A stretch of 64,000 nucleotides of DNA from Longitalea luteola (GCF_017356035.1 NZ_JAFIQX010000014.1:62001-126000); one strand, 5' to 3'. Shown: positions 42,907-52,022, numbered from the stretch's first letter. Made by a program: numbers and translations. Notes: a model not told the origin generated them from the sequence alone.

Positions 42907-43563
42907 TTACAACGACGCACTGCTCACTATTTTGATAAGCTTTTCGTTAAGTTTTTCGATCGCCTCTTTCATTTTCCATTTCGATTTATCCCGTTCACCA
43001 ACCACATTGGAAACAGCCCGCAATTGTATATATGGGATTTTTTCTATCAGTGCTACATAATGAAAAGCAGCGCCTTCCATTGATTCAACAACCGGTTGGT
43101 ATTTTTGTTGCAACTGCCGGATGCGCGTGGGGCGGGTAGTGATCTCACTGATGGTAACCCCCTTCACAAGGGGCAGGTTATGCCGCTGCAACAGATCGAG
43201 GTGATGGTTCACCAGGCTCTTGCCTGTATAGGGATCAGTTATCTGTGGAAGCCCCATATCGAACACATCATTGAACTCATCATTTTCCTCTACCCCCAGA
43301 TCGCCGCACACTTCTTCCTGCACCAGCACCAGGCTGCCGGGCGGATATTCGTTGGAGAAACTGCCAGCGACACCTGCCTGGATAAGCAGGTCGGGCCGCT
43401 TTTTACCGATCGTTTTGGTGAGCCAGTAAGCTGTGCTCAAACTGCCGATGCCAGTGATCAATACCTCAAATTTGTTGCCGCCGATCAAACAGTTTCTGTC
43501 TGCCAGATAGTTGATCGTTGGTTGAATCTCAAAATTGGTAGCGGCTATCAATAAAATATCCAT
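42907..43563 (-). CDS. mqnB: Futalosine hydrolase MqnB
   Basis: 218 aa of the MTA/SAH nucleosidase fold. Motifs: LIAATNFEIQPTINYL at the start, IQAGVAGSF near 84, VESMEGAAFHYVAL near 165, and RAVSNVVGERDKSKW near 190, which fits the futalosine hydrolase subfamily. It splits futalosine to dehypoxanthinyl futalosine and hypoxanthine in the menaquinone pathway. The downstream mqnD strongly supports the assignment. A TAGATTTG box on the minus strand (43575-43568) ends 4 nt before the ATG, implying an almost leaderless mRNA. Confidence 0.93.
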   Translation of the reverse strand: MDILLIAATNFEIQPTINYLADRNCLIGGNKFEVLITGIGSLSTAYWLTKTIGKKRPDLLIQAGVAGSFSNEYPPGSLVLVQEEVCGDLGVEENDEFNDVFDMGLPQITDPYTGKSLVNHHLDLLQRHNLPLVKGVTISEITTRPTRIRQLQQKYQPVVESMEGAAFHYVALIEKIPYIQLRAVSNVVGERDKSKWKMKEAIEKLNEKLIKIVSSASL

Positions 43564-43567
43564 GCTG

Positions 43568-43575
43568 CAAATCTA
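43568..43575 (-). promoter_or_regulatory. -7 box of mqnB (TAGATTTG)
   Basis: Exact TAnnTTTG match directly before the mqnB ATG. Confidence 0.5.
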
Positions 43576-43794
43576 AGCATCAAACTTTCAAGATCAAGAA
43601 ACAAGGAACAACCTTTACATCTAAAGATTCTGTACGTTTTTTTTCTGTTAACCCGTTATACTGCCTGCCCTTTTTAGCTTTGGCCGTGCCCGCCTTATCC
43701 GTTAAATGTTGTGCCTTATCCCCTTAATCCTGAGCCCCGGAATGTGTGCCTTGAACCTGATACCCTGAATCTTTACCTTGTGGCCTCGAAATCT

Positions 43795-43802
43795 TACCTT
43801 TG
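43795..43802 (+). promoter_or_regulatory. -7 box of the first PTPS gene (TACCTTTG)
   Basis: Exact match, 21 nt before the ATG at 43824. A TTTA at 43772-43775 sits 19 bp upstream as a possible -33 element. Confidence 0.55.
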
Positions 43803-43823
43803 CGCCAAATTTTCACGACAACA

Positions 43824-44234
43824 ATGGTGTATCTGACTCGTGTTGAACATTTTAATGCGGCCCATAAACTGTATAACCCCAACTGGAGCAAGGAGCAGAA
43901 TGAGATCGTTTTCGGCAAATGCGCCAATCAGAACTGGCATGGCCATAATTATGAATTATATGTGACTGTAAAAGGCCGTCCCAGTGCCGACACGGGGTTT
44001 GTATGTGATGTAAAGGAACTGAGCCGGATCATCAACCAATACGTGATTGAGCAATTGGATCACAAGAACCTGAATGTGGATGTGCCGTTTATGAAAGACC
44101 AGCTGTGTTCAACCGAGAACCTGGCTATTGCCATCTGGCGACAGCTGCAACCTAATTTACCGGCCGGGGTTCAATTGCATGGCATAAAGCTGTATGAAAC
44201 ACCCCGCATTTTTGTAGAGTATTTTGGCGAATAG
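43824..44234 (+). CDS. 6-pyruvoyl-tetrahydropterin synthase / QueD superfamily protein (copy 1)
   Basis: 136 aa. Zinc ligands: His in EHFNAAH and two in WHGHNYEL; proton-relay LDHKNLN near residue 86. The Cys-to-HGH spacing is C-X5-HGH (KCANQNWHGH), the pattern of true PTPS enzymes, whereas QueD has C-X3-HGH. So 6-pyruvoyl-tetrahydropterin formation for tetrahydrobiopterin-like cofactors is more likely than queuosine synthesis, although moonlighting is known in the family. Followed 81 bp later by a paralogue and then folE, which makes the substrate precursor. The start at 43824 (MVYLTRVEHF) is preferred to an upstream ATG at 43800. Confidence 0.88.
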   Translation: MVYLTRVEHFNAAHKLYNPNWSKEQNEIVFGKCANQNWHGHNYELYVTVKGRPSADTGFVCDVKELSRIINQYVIEQLDHKNLNVDVPFMKDQLCSTENLAIAIWRQLQPNLPAGVQLHGIKLYETPRIFVEYFGE

Positions 44235-44315
44235 CCGTTAAATACCCTGAACAATCACAACACCAACCTGTTATAAAATTGGTGTTGAAGGCGTTAATAC
44301 TTGTATTTGAATAAC

Positions 44316-44729
44316 ATGAGCAAAAAAGTAGCTGTTTACCGTAAGGAACATTTTAATGCGGCCCACCGCTTATATAATCCTGCCTGGGATATGGCTAAGA
44401 ACGATGCCGTGTTTGGTAAATGCAACAATCCCAGTTTCCATGGTCACAATTATGAATTAATAGTAAAAGTGACAGGTATACCTGACCCCGAAACGGGTTA
44501 TGTGATGGACATGAAAATATTAAGCGATCTCATCCGGGATCATGTGCTGGAGAAGTTTGATCATAAGAACCTGAACCTGGATACCGAATATTTCAAAGCA
44601 TTGAATCCAACAGCTGAAAACATTTGCCTGGTGATCTATGATCTGCTGCGTGAAAAAATTGATCCTGCGCTCGACCTGCAGGTACGATTGTATGAAACAG
44701 AGAGAAATTTTGTGGAGTATCCGGCATAA
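44316..44729 (+). CDS. 6-pyruvoyl-tetrahydropterin synthase / QueD superfamily protein (copy 2)
   Basis: 137 aa, clearly paralogous to copy 1 (EHFNAAHRLYNPAWD, FHGHNYEL, FDHKNLNLD, RLYETERNFVEY). It also has C-X5-HGH (KCNNPSFHGH) and all expected zinc and relay residues, so both copies should be catalytically competent. The two copies may differ in partner or substrate, or one may form a heteromer; the sequence alone does not decide. It lies between copy 1 and folE on the same strand. Start at 44316 (MSKKVAVYRK) gives a better N-terminus than the ATG at 44301. Confidence 0.88.
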   Translation: MSKKVAVYRKEHFNAAHRLYNPAWDMAKNDAVFGKCNNPSFHGHNYELIVKVTGIPDPETGYVMDMKILSDLIRDHVLEKFDHKNLNLDTEYFKALNPTAENICLVIYDLLREKIDPALDLQVRLYETERNFVEYPA

Positions 44730-44732
44730 AAG

Positions 44733-44860
44733 GTATGGTGAATGGTTAATGGTGAGTGGTTCTGCAACAATTAAATTATTCAGCCTTTTGTATTAGCGTT
44801 AAGCGTTCAGCGTTTGGCATCCCTGCGCGAAGCTTCAGCAAAGCAAGGCGTTCAGCATCA
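44733..44860. repeat. Two short heptad arrays (atggtga; gcgttca words)
   Basis: atggtga/atggtta words at 44733-44760 and gcgttaa/gcgttca words at 44798-44850 separate copy 2 from folE. Confidence 0.55.
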
Positions 44861-44878
44861 TAAACTAAATCAACGGAA

Positions 44879-45475
44879 ATGGCCTACAAAAAAATTGATC
44901 AATACGAAGATAAAATAATGCCCGGGCTGATAAAGCATTACCGCGAAACACTGTCGTTGCTGGGTGAAGATCCTGAAAGGGAAGGATTGGTGAAAACGCC
45001 GGAACGGGTGGCCAAGGCTATGCAATTCATGACGCAGGGTTATGAAATGGATGCAAAGGCGATCCTGGATTCGGCCAAATTCAGGGAGGATGTGAGCGAA
45101 ATGATCCTGGTAAAAGATATTGAATTGTACAGCCTGTGCGAACACCATTTACTGCCTTTCTTCGGCAAAGCCCATATTGCTTATATTCCTAATGGATATA
45201 TTACCGGACTTAGTAAATTGGCCCGCGTAGTGGATGTATATTCCCGGCGGTTACAGGTACAGGAGCGCCTCACCACTCAAATCCTGGGTGCAATAAAAGA
45301 AACACTGCAACCGTTGGGAGTGGCAGTGGTAATTGAGGCATCGCACCTGTGCATGATGATGCGCGGTGTGCAAAAACAAAACTCCGTTACTACTACCTCA
45401 GCTTTCTGGGGCGAATTTGAAAAAAATGAAACCAGGAGCGAGTTTACCAAATTAATTTCAAGCAAGCTGCATTAA
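44879..45475 (+). CDS. folE: GTP cyclohydrolase I
   Basis: 198 aa. Converts GTP to 7,8-dihydroneopterin triphosphate, the first step to folate and biopterin. Zinc and catalytic residues are present: [18 protein letters not shown] with Cys and His near residues 84-87, [10 protein letters not shown] and [12 protein letters not shown], and the second Cys in HLCMMMRGV near 155; the tail SAFWGEFE matches. Directly downstream of two PTPS genes, which use its product, so the three likely form a biopterin unit though the spacers are repeat-filled. Cytosolic decamer in known homologues. Confidence 0.96.
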   Translation: MAYKKIDQYEDKIMPGLIKHYRETLSLLGEDPEREGLVKTPERVAKAMQFMTQGYEMDAKAILDSAKFREDVSEMILVKDIELYSLCEHHLLPFFGKAHIAYIPNGYITGLSKLARVVDVYSRRLQVQERLTTQILGAIKETLQPLGVAVVIEASHLCMMMRGVQKQNSVTTTSAFWGEFEKNETRSEFTKLISSKLH

Positions 45476-45477
45476 CG

Positions 45478-45667
45478 AAGACGGAAATCGGAAGTCGGAA
45501 AACCGAAGTCCGCAATCGGAAGTCGGAAGCCGGAAATCGGAGCGGTTCAAAGTTCTTATCTCACGTCTGATTGCATACTTCTGAAGTTGAACCTTTGAGT
45601 TACGACCTCAGACTTCTGACCTCAGACTTCTGACCTCAGATTTCAGACCTCAGACTTCTGACTTCTT
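45478..45667. repeat. Two heptad arrays (cggaagt and acttctg/acctcag words)
   Basis: cggaagt/cggaaat words at 45478-45540, a less regular middle, then acttctg/acctcag at 45600-45667. The two are related by complementarity. No gene or terminator hairpin is seen in this gap before fabD. Confidence 0.75.
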
Positions 45668-45725
45668 TTTTGGATAGTTAAAACCTTTGTGGCATTTTTG
45701 TTTTTTTTAAACCCCTTTTTACATT

Positions 45726-46616
45726 ATGACACATGCTTTTGTGTTCCCGGGCCAGGGTTCTCAGTTTCCGGGGATGGGAAAAGACCACTATGAAAACAGC
45801 GCTTTTGCAAAAAGACTATTTGAACAGGCAAATGAGATCGTGGGGTTTCGTATTTCGGATATCATGCTTAACGGCAGTGAAGAAGATCTGAAGCAAACCA
45901 GGGTAACGCAACCCGCCATTTTTCTTCATTCCGTTATTGCCTTTAAAAGTATTGATAATGCACGCCCTGAAATGGTTGCCGGCCATTCGTTGGGTGAGTT
46001 TTCGGCACTGGTGGCTAACGGTGTATTGAGTTTTGAAGATGGATTGAAACTGGTGAGCATCAGGGCGCAGGCTATGCAAAAAGCCTGTGAAACCAATCCT
46101 TCTACCATGGCAGCCGTATTAGGTCTCGACGATGCAAAAGTAGAAGAGATCTGTGCCCAGGTTCAATCGGAAACCAAAGAGATAGTTGTGCCGGCTAATT
46201 ATAATTGTCCTGGCCAGTTGGTGATCAGCGGAACTATCAAAGGCATTGAAATAGCCATCGAGCGGCTGAAAGCGGCAGGCGCCAAGCGGGCGCTGGTACT
46301 GCCGGTAAGCGGCGCGTTCCATTCACCGTTAATGGAGCCTGCCAAAGCAGAATTGTCGAAAGCCATTGAGGCCACTACATTCTACCATCCTAATTGTCCT
46401 GTTTATCAAAACGTTGTGGCCAAAGCCGTGGGCAATAAAGAAGATATTAAACAAAACCTCATCGATCAGCTGACCAGCGCTGTTAAATGGACCCAAAGCA
46501 TCAAGACCATGATCACCGACGGCGGTACCCATTTTACAGAATGCGGTCCGGGTAAGGTGTTACAGGGACTGATCGCCAAGATCGATAAAAAAGTTACTAC
46601 TGACGGAGTGAGCTAA
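45726..46616 (+). CDS. fabD: Malonyl-CoA:ACP transacylase
   Basis: 296 aa. Transfers malonyl from CoA to acyl carrier protein for fatty acid synthesis. Motifs: FPGQGSQFPGMG at the start, active Ser in GHSLGEFSAL near residue 88, the Arg of LVSIRAQAMQ near 112, His in SGAFHSPLM near 195, and FTECGPGKVLQGL near the end. Length is normal. Stands alone; a bidirectional hairpin follows. The typical partner fabH is 4 kb away on the other strand, not in the same operon as in many bacteria. Confidence 0.96.
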   Translation: MTHAFVFPGQGSQFPGMGKDHYENSAFAKRLFEQANEIVGFRISDIMLNGSEEDLKQTRVTQPAIFLHSVIAFKSIDNARPEMVAGHSLGEFSALVANGVLSFEDGLKLVSIRAQAMQKACETNPSTMAAVLGLDDAKVEEICAQVQSETKEIVVPANYNCPGQLVISGTIKGIEIAIERLKAAGAKRALVLPVSGAFHSPLMEPAKAELSKAIEATTFYHPNCPVYQNVVAKAVGNKEDIKQNLIDQLTSAVKWTQSIKTMITDGGTHFTECGPGKVLQGLIAKIDKKVTTDGVS

Positions 46617-46658
46617 ACCAATAGACAATAGGCAATTGGCAAACTCAATACCCACAAA

Positions 46659-46697
46659 ACAAAAGTGAGTCTTCATATAACGATGACTCACTTTTGT
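46659..46697. terminator. Bidirectional terminator between fabD and the S41 gene
   Basis: ACAAAAGTGAGTC pairs perfectly with GACTCACTTTTGT around a 13-nt loop, between convergent genes. Confidence 0.8.
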
Positions 46698-46728
46698 CTT
46701 ATATACATTATTGTTATCGTTTTACTTT

Positions 46729-46800
46729 GCCTTGCGCCCTTTAGCCTTCAGCCTTTAGCCTTCAGCCAGCCTTTAGCCTTCAGCCTTGAGCCTTGCGCCT
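46729..46800. repeat. Heptad array (ccttcag/cctttag words)
   Basis: Same word family as 21848-21966, abutting the 3' end of the S41 gene. Confidence 0.7.
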
Positions 46801-46801
46801 T

Positions 46802-48115
46802 TTAAGGTATCATTCCCTTAAACTTCGACTCGCCCAGGAGGGCATTGGTATGAAGTACCTCTTCGCTTAATCTCCTCCGCTGCTCCACGGTAACCCCAAA
46901 CCGGGCATAGTTACCGCTATTGATATAATTCAGGACGGCATTCAGGCAGCCTTCACCTGCATCACCCCAATTTTTATCCAGTCCATCCGGCACCTGGTGA
47001 TCGAGGGTTAAGCCGTTGAAATAATTTCCCTCCCCTTTTTTATTTACCGTGCGGAACGACACCGGAAAAATATACCAGTCATATACCCCGATGGGGTAAA
47101 AACCAACCGGCTTGCCATGGGTATGTGATGGCCCTACCAGGTGAACCTCCATATAAGGGATCAAACTGTTAATTAATAATTCACTGGCAGAAGCGGTATT
47201 CTGGCTTACGATAAAGAACAGGCGGTTGAGATCGAGGCTTCCTTTCTTTACAAACCGCTGGGTCACATTCAGGGAACGATACCTGTCATTGAATTCTTCG
47301 GTAAGCATTACATCGCTGTTGCCTGCCACCGGCACCAGGTAATTGGCCAGTAAATTCTGTACGGCCACATATCCCCCGCCGTTATAACGCAGGTCAACGA
47401 CCATGTCCTGCACCCGGGCTTCATTGAATTTATCGAAAATGCGCGTAAACTCATCTTTGATCTCATTGGTATCGCCCAGGAAAGAATTAAACACAAAATA
47501 ACCGGTTTGATGGCCGCCTGCCGTATATATAGAATCAAATAACACGGGATGTTCCCTGTAGGAAGCAGCCCGCAGTGTAATGGTTGTATCGGCGCTGTTG
47601 GGCCGGCCAAACAGGAAAGTGCCGGTAGCGCTTTGATAAACAGCTCTTATAATTTCATTGGCATGGGTGGAATTGATATTCGGATTTCCATTGACCTGCT
47701 TAATGTGCCAGCTGCGTTTGATACCTGCTTTACCAGCCGGTGATTCCGGTTCAACGTAAGACACCCGCAGATCATTATCGGTAAGAAAAAAGATGTTCAT
47801 ACCAAAGTCGCCGCCGATGCCGGTGCTCAGCTTCTCCCAGTCGGACCGTAACATAGCGAAACTCCACCGGTCAACCGGCATATTAAAGCCGGGTTCGGCA
47901 CTGAAAGCCCTAATGCCTTCCATGACAGCATTGGGATCGGTAAATGTGTGCGCATCGAATGTAGGAGGAATGTTATTGTACCAGAGATAAATATCACGGG
48001 CGTAGTTGGCAGCCGTGTCGTTCTTTACAACATAGCTTACTACGTCATGATCTTTTTTGCAGCTTACCATGGTAAGCCCGATAAAAATTACCGCCCCTGC
48101 TACAATCGTTTTCAT
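46802..48115 (-). CDS. S41-family (tail-specific) peptidase lipoprotein with PDZ domain
   Basis: 437 aa lipoprotein: signal then lipobox TMVSC (Cys19). Residues ~30-110 form an N-terminal helical cap (ARDIYLWYNNIPP is a common Bacteroidota S41 feature), ~110-190 a PDZ domain (VEPESPAGKAGIK), and ~205-410 the S41 peptidase: VDLRYNGGGYVAVQ, nucleophile Ser in SQNTASASELLINSL, and the general-base Lys likely in HGKPVGFYP. Acts in the periplasm or at the outer membrane on unknown protein substrates. It has a local terminator and heptad arrays at both ends, so is probably monocistronic. Confidence 0.9.
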   Translation of the reverse strand: MKTIVAGAVIFIGLTMVSCKKDHDVVSYVVKNDTAANYARDIYLWYNNIPPTFDAHTFTDPNAVMEGIRAFSAEPGFNMPVDRWSFAMLRSDWEKLSTGIGGDFGMNIFFLTDNDLRVSYVEPESPAGKAGIKRSWHIKQVNGNPNINSTHANEIIRAVYQSATGTFLFGRPNSADTTITLRAASYREHPVLFDSIYTAGGHQTGYFVFNSFLGDTNEIKDEFTRIFDKFNEARVQDMVVDLRYNGGGYVAVQNLLANYLVPVAGNSDVMLTEEFNDRYRSLNVTQRFVKKGSLDLNRLFFIVSQNTASASELLINSLIPYMEVHLVGPSHTHGKPVGFYPIGVYDWYIFPVSFRTVNKKGEGNYFNGLTLDHQVPDGLDKNWGDAGEGCLNAVLNYINSGNYARFGVTVEQRRRLSEEVLHTNALLGESKFKGMIP

Positions 48116-48239
48116 AATAGAAACTGATAATTTTCTATGTGACTGGTATCAGCAACACGACGCTAACACATGTAATTTAGAAGAAAATCGCAACCATAGG
48201 GAGGCAACCGGATAACTTTAACAAGTTACAAATAAATAG

Positions 48240-48420
48240 CAATTTCTGATTTTGAGATTTCGGGATTTCGAGATTTGCCGCACGTCAAAGCCGCTGAGAA
48301 ATCTCAAAATTCCAAATTCCATTTCTCAAAATCCTGAATCTGTAAAGGAAGCATGAATTTCGGATTTTTAAATCTCGAAACCTGCCTGCCGGGAGGCAGG
48401 TCTCAAAATTCCGAAATCGT
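48240..48420. repeat. 8-bp period repeat (gatttcgg / ctcaaaat words) with AGGCAGG hairpin
   Basis: gatttcgg/gatttcga octamers and their complements span the gap before GNAT. At 48380-48401 ACCTGCCT and AGGCAGGT form an 8-bp hairpin related to the GCCTGCC palindrome at 5412-5426. Nothing else is seen in 48116-48425. Confidence 0.65.
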
Positions 48421-48425
48421 AAATG

Positions 48426-48875
48426 CTAGATGGTGATGCTGCAGTTGATCCACTCCGGATCAAAGTGGGCTTTATATTTCTTATAGAAGTTAATGGCGGG
48501 TTCATTCCATTCCAGCACCTGCCAGGCAATGCCACTGAAGTTCTTCTCTTTCGCTTCTACCATCAATTGATCGAACAGCATTTTGCCCAATCCCCTGCCC
48601 CGCATTTTCTCGGTAACGATCAGGTCTTCCAGGTACATGCGCTGGCCTTTCCAGGTACTGTAGCGAATGTAGTACATGGCAAATCCTTCCACCCGGCCAT
48701 CGGCTTCAGCCACAAAAGCCCACCAAACGGGCCGGGCGCCAAAACCGCTTTCCACAAAATGCTCCATGGTAACGGTAACTTCCTGCGGCGCTTTTTCATA
48801 TTCCGCCAACTCACGGATCAGTTCCAGCAACCGGGCACAATCGGCTTTAACAGCACGACGAATAGTAATTTCCAT
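48426..48875 (-). CDS. GNAT family N-acetyltransferase
   Basis: 149 aa. Acetyl-CoA binding motif RGRGLGKMLFDQL near residues 93-105, preceded by MYLEDLIVTEKM, with WNEPAINFYKKY near the end: the GNAT fold. The N-terminus ITIRRAVKADCARLLELIRELAEYEK and the FYKKYKA... tail are like spermidine/diamine acetyltransferase-type members, but the acceptor is not certain. It lies 40 bp downstream of the cystathionine gamma-synthase-like gene and is likely cotranscribed with it. Confidence 0.9.
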   Translation of the reverse strand: MEITIRRAVKADCARLLELIRELAEYEKAPQEVTVTMEHFVESGFGARPVWWAFVAEADGRVEGFAMYYIRYSTWKGQRMYLEDLIVTEKMRGRGLGKMLFDQLMVEAKEKNFSGIAWQVLEWNEPAINFYKKYKAHFDPEWINCSITI

Positions 48876-48915
48876 TTTTTATAAAGTGAATATGTCAAAT
48901 AATTAAACGGGAGGC

Positions 48916-50148
48916 TTACAAACCTTTGAGCGCCTGGTCCAGGTCCATAAGAATATCCTGCACATTTTCCATCCCGATGCTCATGCGGATAAGTCCGTCC
49001 GTGATCCCATATTGTTCGCGCTGTTCTTTCGGTACGCCATAATGCGTCATAGAAGCGGGATGGCATAACAACGTATCACAGGTGCCCAGCGACACGGTGC
49101 GGGTGCATAATTGCAGGCGGTCCATCATTTTCTTACCAGCTTCCAGTCCTCCCTTAAGTTCGATGCTCATCACCGCACCTGGGTGCCGCATTTGTTTGCT
49201 GGCCAGGTAAAAATCAGGATGCGAAGGCAAACCATGGTAGTTCACTTTTGCTACAGCGGCGTGACCTTCGAGGTAATTGGCTATTTCTGTAGCGTTATGA
49301 CAATGGCGTTCCATCCGCACTTCCAGGGTACGCATGCCATTGATCAATAAAAAAGCATCGAATGGATTGCTGTTGCCGCCTAACAGCCGAATGACCTTGG
49401 TCGCTTTGGTATTCATGAACTCAATATCGCGACCGATCAGTACACCGCCTACCGCTGTACCATGACCGTTGAGGAACTTGGTGGTGGAATGAACAATGAA
49501 ATCGACCCCAAACTGGAAGGGCTGCTGCAAATACGGAGTTGCAAATGTATTGTCACATGCCACCAGTTTGCCGTATTGGCGGGCCAGGCTGGTCAGTTCT
49601 TCGATGTCAACACATTGCAGGGTCGGATTGGCCGGTGTTTCGATGTACACCATTTTTATTTCGGGGTGTGCTTTCAGCGCTTCTTCCGCTTTTTCCGGTT
49701 GACGCAGATCAGCGATCACTGCTTCAATGCCTAAACCGGGCAGGATCTTATCCATTATTTCCTGCGAACCGCCATACAGCGAATAATGCGACAATATTTT
49801 ATCGCCGGCTTTCAGGGTCGACAGGAAGAGGGTAGATATAGCGGCCATACCCGAAGCATGTAACAATGCTTTAGCCACCATTGGTTTTCCATTGTCGTCG
49901 GTCAGTTGGAAACACTCCATGGCAGCGATCTTTTTTTCTGCCTCATCAAAGGTGGGGTTTCCCCAGCGGCTATAAATGTAGCCTTCTTCCTGCCCGCTGA
50001 AGCGGCGCATGCCCTGTTCGGCGGTATCATACACAAAAGTGGAAGAAGCATAGATAGGCACCAGGTGAGCGTAGTTGGGATCCTGTTCATGTCCGGCATG
50101 AATTGCCAGGGAGGTAAAACCTGAATACGGGAATTGATTGTTAGCCAT
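48916..50148 (-). CDS. Cys/Met-metabolism PLP enzyme (cystathionine gamma-synthase / methionine gamma-lyase type)
   Basis: 410 aa. PLP-dependent fold type I: HYSLYGGSQEIMDKIL, YIETPANPTLQCVDI near residue 170, and PLP-binding Lys in VHSTTKFLNGHG near 225; ESLGTCDTL-like SLGTCDTLLCHPASMTH near 350. The family includes cystathionine gamma-synthase, cystathionine lyases, methionine gamma-lyase and O-acetylhomoserine sulfhydrylase. Sequence alone does not separate these, and the opening TSLAIHAGHEQDP is seen in several. Likely operon with the GNAT gene. Confidence 0.85.
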   Translation of the reverse strand: MANNQFPYSGFTSLAIHAGHEQDPNYAHLVPIYASSTFVYDTAEQGMRRFSGQEEGYIYSRWGNPTFDEAEKKIAAMECFQLTDDNGKPMVAKALLHASGMAAISTLFLSTLKAGDKILSHYSLYGGSQEIMDKILPGLGIEAVIADLRQPEKAEEALKAHPEIKMVYIETPANPTLQCVDIEELTSLARQYGKLVACDNTFATPYLQQPFQFGVDFIVHSTTKFLNGHGTAVGGVLIGRDIEFMNTKATKVIRLLGGNSNPFDAFLLINGMRTLEVRMERHCHNATEIANYLEGHAAVAKVNYHGLPSHPDFYLASKQMRHPGAVMSIELKGGLEAGKKMMDRLQLCTRTVSLGTCDTLLCHPASMTHYGVPKEQREQYGITDGLIRMSIGMENVQDILMDLDQALKGL

Positions 50149-50164
50149 GTGTACGAAGTTACAA

Positions 50165-50490
50165 GGAAAAGCTGAACGCTAAACGCTTAACGCAGAACGC
50201 TCAAGGCAGAAGGCACAAAGGCAACGAGGCATAAAGGTACAAAGCCCGCAAACGATGCTCTAAAAGAAAGGTGAATCTTCTGCACTCCGCAGAAAGATCC
50301 ACCCTTACAATAAGCTTAAAGCGCCCTGCATAAACAGGCAGTTAGAAATAAATTTATCAATTACGCTCACGTCTGCATAAATGCAGGCGGTTCATTCGAT
50401 AGTGAGATTGAAATGGAAGCATTAGCACATTGGCAAATTAGCACATTAGCTAATTGCATCATCACATCATCACATTAGCCGATTATCACA
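50165..50490. other. Intergenic region with heptad/octad repeats and a putative fabH terminator
   Basis: acgctta/acgctca words at 50169-50215; attagc octamers at 50420-50490. Between them, 50270-50303 holds a hairpin (GGTGaATCTTcTGC with GCAGAAAGATccACC) followed on the minus strand by a T-rich stretch, placed to terminate fabH, ~190 nt past its stop. No gene seen in 50149-50495. Confidence 0.55.
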
Positions 50491-50495
50491 TTGCT

Positions 50496-51488
50496 CTAGC
50501 ATCCCCATTTCACGAGGGTAGCGCCCCAGGTGAAACCGCCGCCAAAAGCAGCCAGCACAATGTTATCGCCTTTTTTCAGCTGGCTTTCCCAGTCAAACAA
50601 ACAAAGCGGTATAGTGCCTGCTGTTGTATTACCATAACGGTGAATATTCAGCATTACTTTGTCGTGGGTGAGTCCCATCCGGTCTGCGGTAGCGTCAATG
50701 ATGCGTTTGTTGGCCTGGTGAGGTACCAGCCAGGCGATATCGGCCCCGGTTAGTTTATTTCTTTCGAGCAGTTCGGCGCTTACATCGGCCATACCTTTTA
50801 CAGCCGCTTTAAACACCGGTTGTCCTTCCTGGTAAATGAAATGCTCTTTGTTGGCAACGGTTTCTACAGAAGCGGGGCGTAAGGAACCACCGGCTTTCAT
50901 ATGCAGGTGCGGGCAGCCGCCGCCATCACTCCTAAGGATGCTATCCAATACGCCATATCCTTCGGTATTTGCTTCCAGCAGAACGGCCCCGGCCCCATCA
51001 CCAAAGATGATGCAGGTAGTGCGGTCGCTGTAATCTACGATAGAGCTCATTTTGTCGCCGCCAGCTACGATCACTCTTTTATAGCGGCCACTTTCAATTA
51101 AAGCGGCGCCGGTAGTGAGGGCATATAAAAAGCCGCTGCAGGCAGCCAGGAGATCATATCCAAAGGCATTCCTAAGCCCGGCCTTGTAGCATACGAGGTT
51201 GGCGGTAGAAGGGAACATCATATCGGGCGTAACGGTTCCAATAACAACAGCATCAATGTCTTCGGGACCTATGCCTCTTTTTTCCAATAATTGTTTCACA
51301 GCAGGTACGATCAGGTCTGAAGTGCCTTTGTTGGCGCCTTTCAGGATGCGTCTTTCTTCAATGCCGGTACGGGTCCTGATCCACTCATCACTGGTATCTA
51401 CGATCTTTTCTAAATCTGCATTTGTCAGCTTGTCTTCCGGTACAAAGCCGCCAACAGCTGTGATGGCGGCAGTAATTTTTTGCGTCAT
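50496..51488 (-). CDS. fabH: 3-oxoacyl-ACP synthase III
   Basis: 330 aa. Catalyses the first condensation of acetyl-CoA (or another starter) with malonyl-ACP. Catalytic triad: Cys in [12 protein letters not shown] near 115, His in [11 protein letters not shown] near 255 and Asn in IHRYGNTTA near 285; [15 protein letters not shown] near 30-45 is the typical N-terminal motif. The frame is open to 51551, but the ATG at 51488 (MTQKITAAI) starts the family correctly. A TATCTTTG box on the minus strand (51567-51560) supports a start of transcription there. Confidence 0.95.
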   Translation of the reverse strand: MTQKITAAITAVGGFVPEDKLTNADLEKIVDTSDEWIRTRTGIEERRILKGANKGTSDLIVPAVKQLLEKRGIGPEDIDAVVIGTVTPDMMFPSTANLVCYKAGLRNAFGYDLLAACSGFLYALTTGAALIESGRYKRVIVAGGDKMSSIVDYSDRTTCIIFGDGAGAVLLEANTEGYGVLDSILRSDGGGCPHLHMKAGGSLRPASVETVANKEHFIYQEGQPVFKAAVKGMADVSAELLERNKLTGADIAWLVPHQANKRIIDATADRMGLTHDKVMLNIHRYGNTTAGTIPLCLFDWESQLKKGDNIVLAAFGGGFTWGATLVKWGC

Positions 51489-51559
51489 GCTACTATTATA
51501 CAGGTTTGATATTGAATCAATTTTGAAAACAAATCCAGGAAATAAGAACAAATAAGCGC

Positions 51560-51567
51560 CAAAGATA
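51560..51567 (-). promoter_or_regulatory. -7 box of fabH (TATCTTTG)
   Basis: Exact TAnnTTTG match on the minus strand, 71 nt before the ATG. It lies next to the large heptad array. Confidence 0.45.
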
Positions 51568-51574
51568 GCACAAA

Positions 51575-51800
51575 GCCGGTTACCGGTTACCAGTTACCAG
51601 GTGCCGGTTACCAGGTGCCGGTTACCAGTTACCGGTTACCAGTTACCAGGTGCCGGGTGCCGGGTACCAGGTGCCGGGTGCCAGTTACCGGGTGCCGGTT
51701 ACCAGTTACCGGTTACCAGTTACCAGGTGCCGGTTACCAGGTGCCGGGTGCCGGGTACCGGTTACCAGTTGCCGGGTACCAGTTACCAGGTGCGGGGAAC
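51575..51800. repeat. Large heptad array (gttacca/ggtgccg words)
   Basis: Over 220 bp of 7-mers of gttacca, gttaccg, ggtgccg and ggtacca type, the longest array in the window. Because 7 and 3 share no factor, it gives long repetitive open frames (Pro-Val-Thr / Pro-Gly-Ala) in all three phases; these are not genes. Confidence 0.9.
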
Positions 51801-51829
51801 TGGTCGCCAGGCCTGCTTCGCGTCAGCCT

Positions 51830-51950
51830 TTCTTCCTCTTGCCTTCCAGCGTCTTGCCTTTCTGCTTCTTTGCCTTTTTGCCTCGTTGCCTTTTGGCCTT
51901 TTGCCTCGTTGCCTTTTAGCTTTTTGGCTCGTTGCCTTGATGCCTCCAAT
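51830..51950. repeat. Degenerate 7/8-bp period repeat (cgttgcc / ttttgcc words)
   Basis: ttttgcc, cgttgcc, tttttgcc and related words follow the large array. Period is less strict. Confidence 0.55.
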
Positions 51951-52022
51951 AACGCTCTCATTAAGTAATTGTTATATACGCTATCCCAGCCGCAATAAGT
52001 TTTTGGCCATTCGACACAAACC

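Noticed and set aside
43824-44729. Both genes as QueD of the queuosine pathway
   Set aside because: C-X5-HGH spacing and folE neighbourhood favour PTPS; QueD has C-X3-HGH. The call stays open for one copy.
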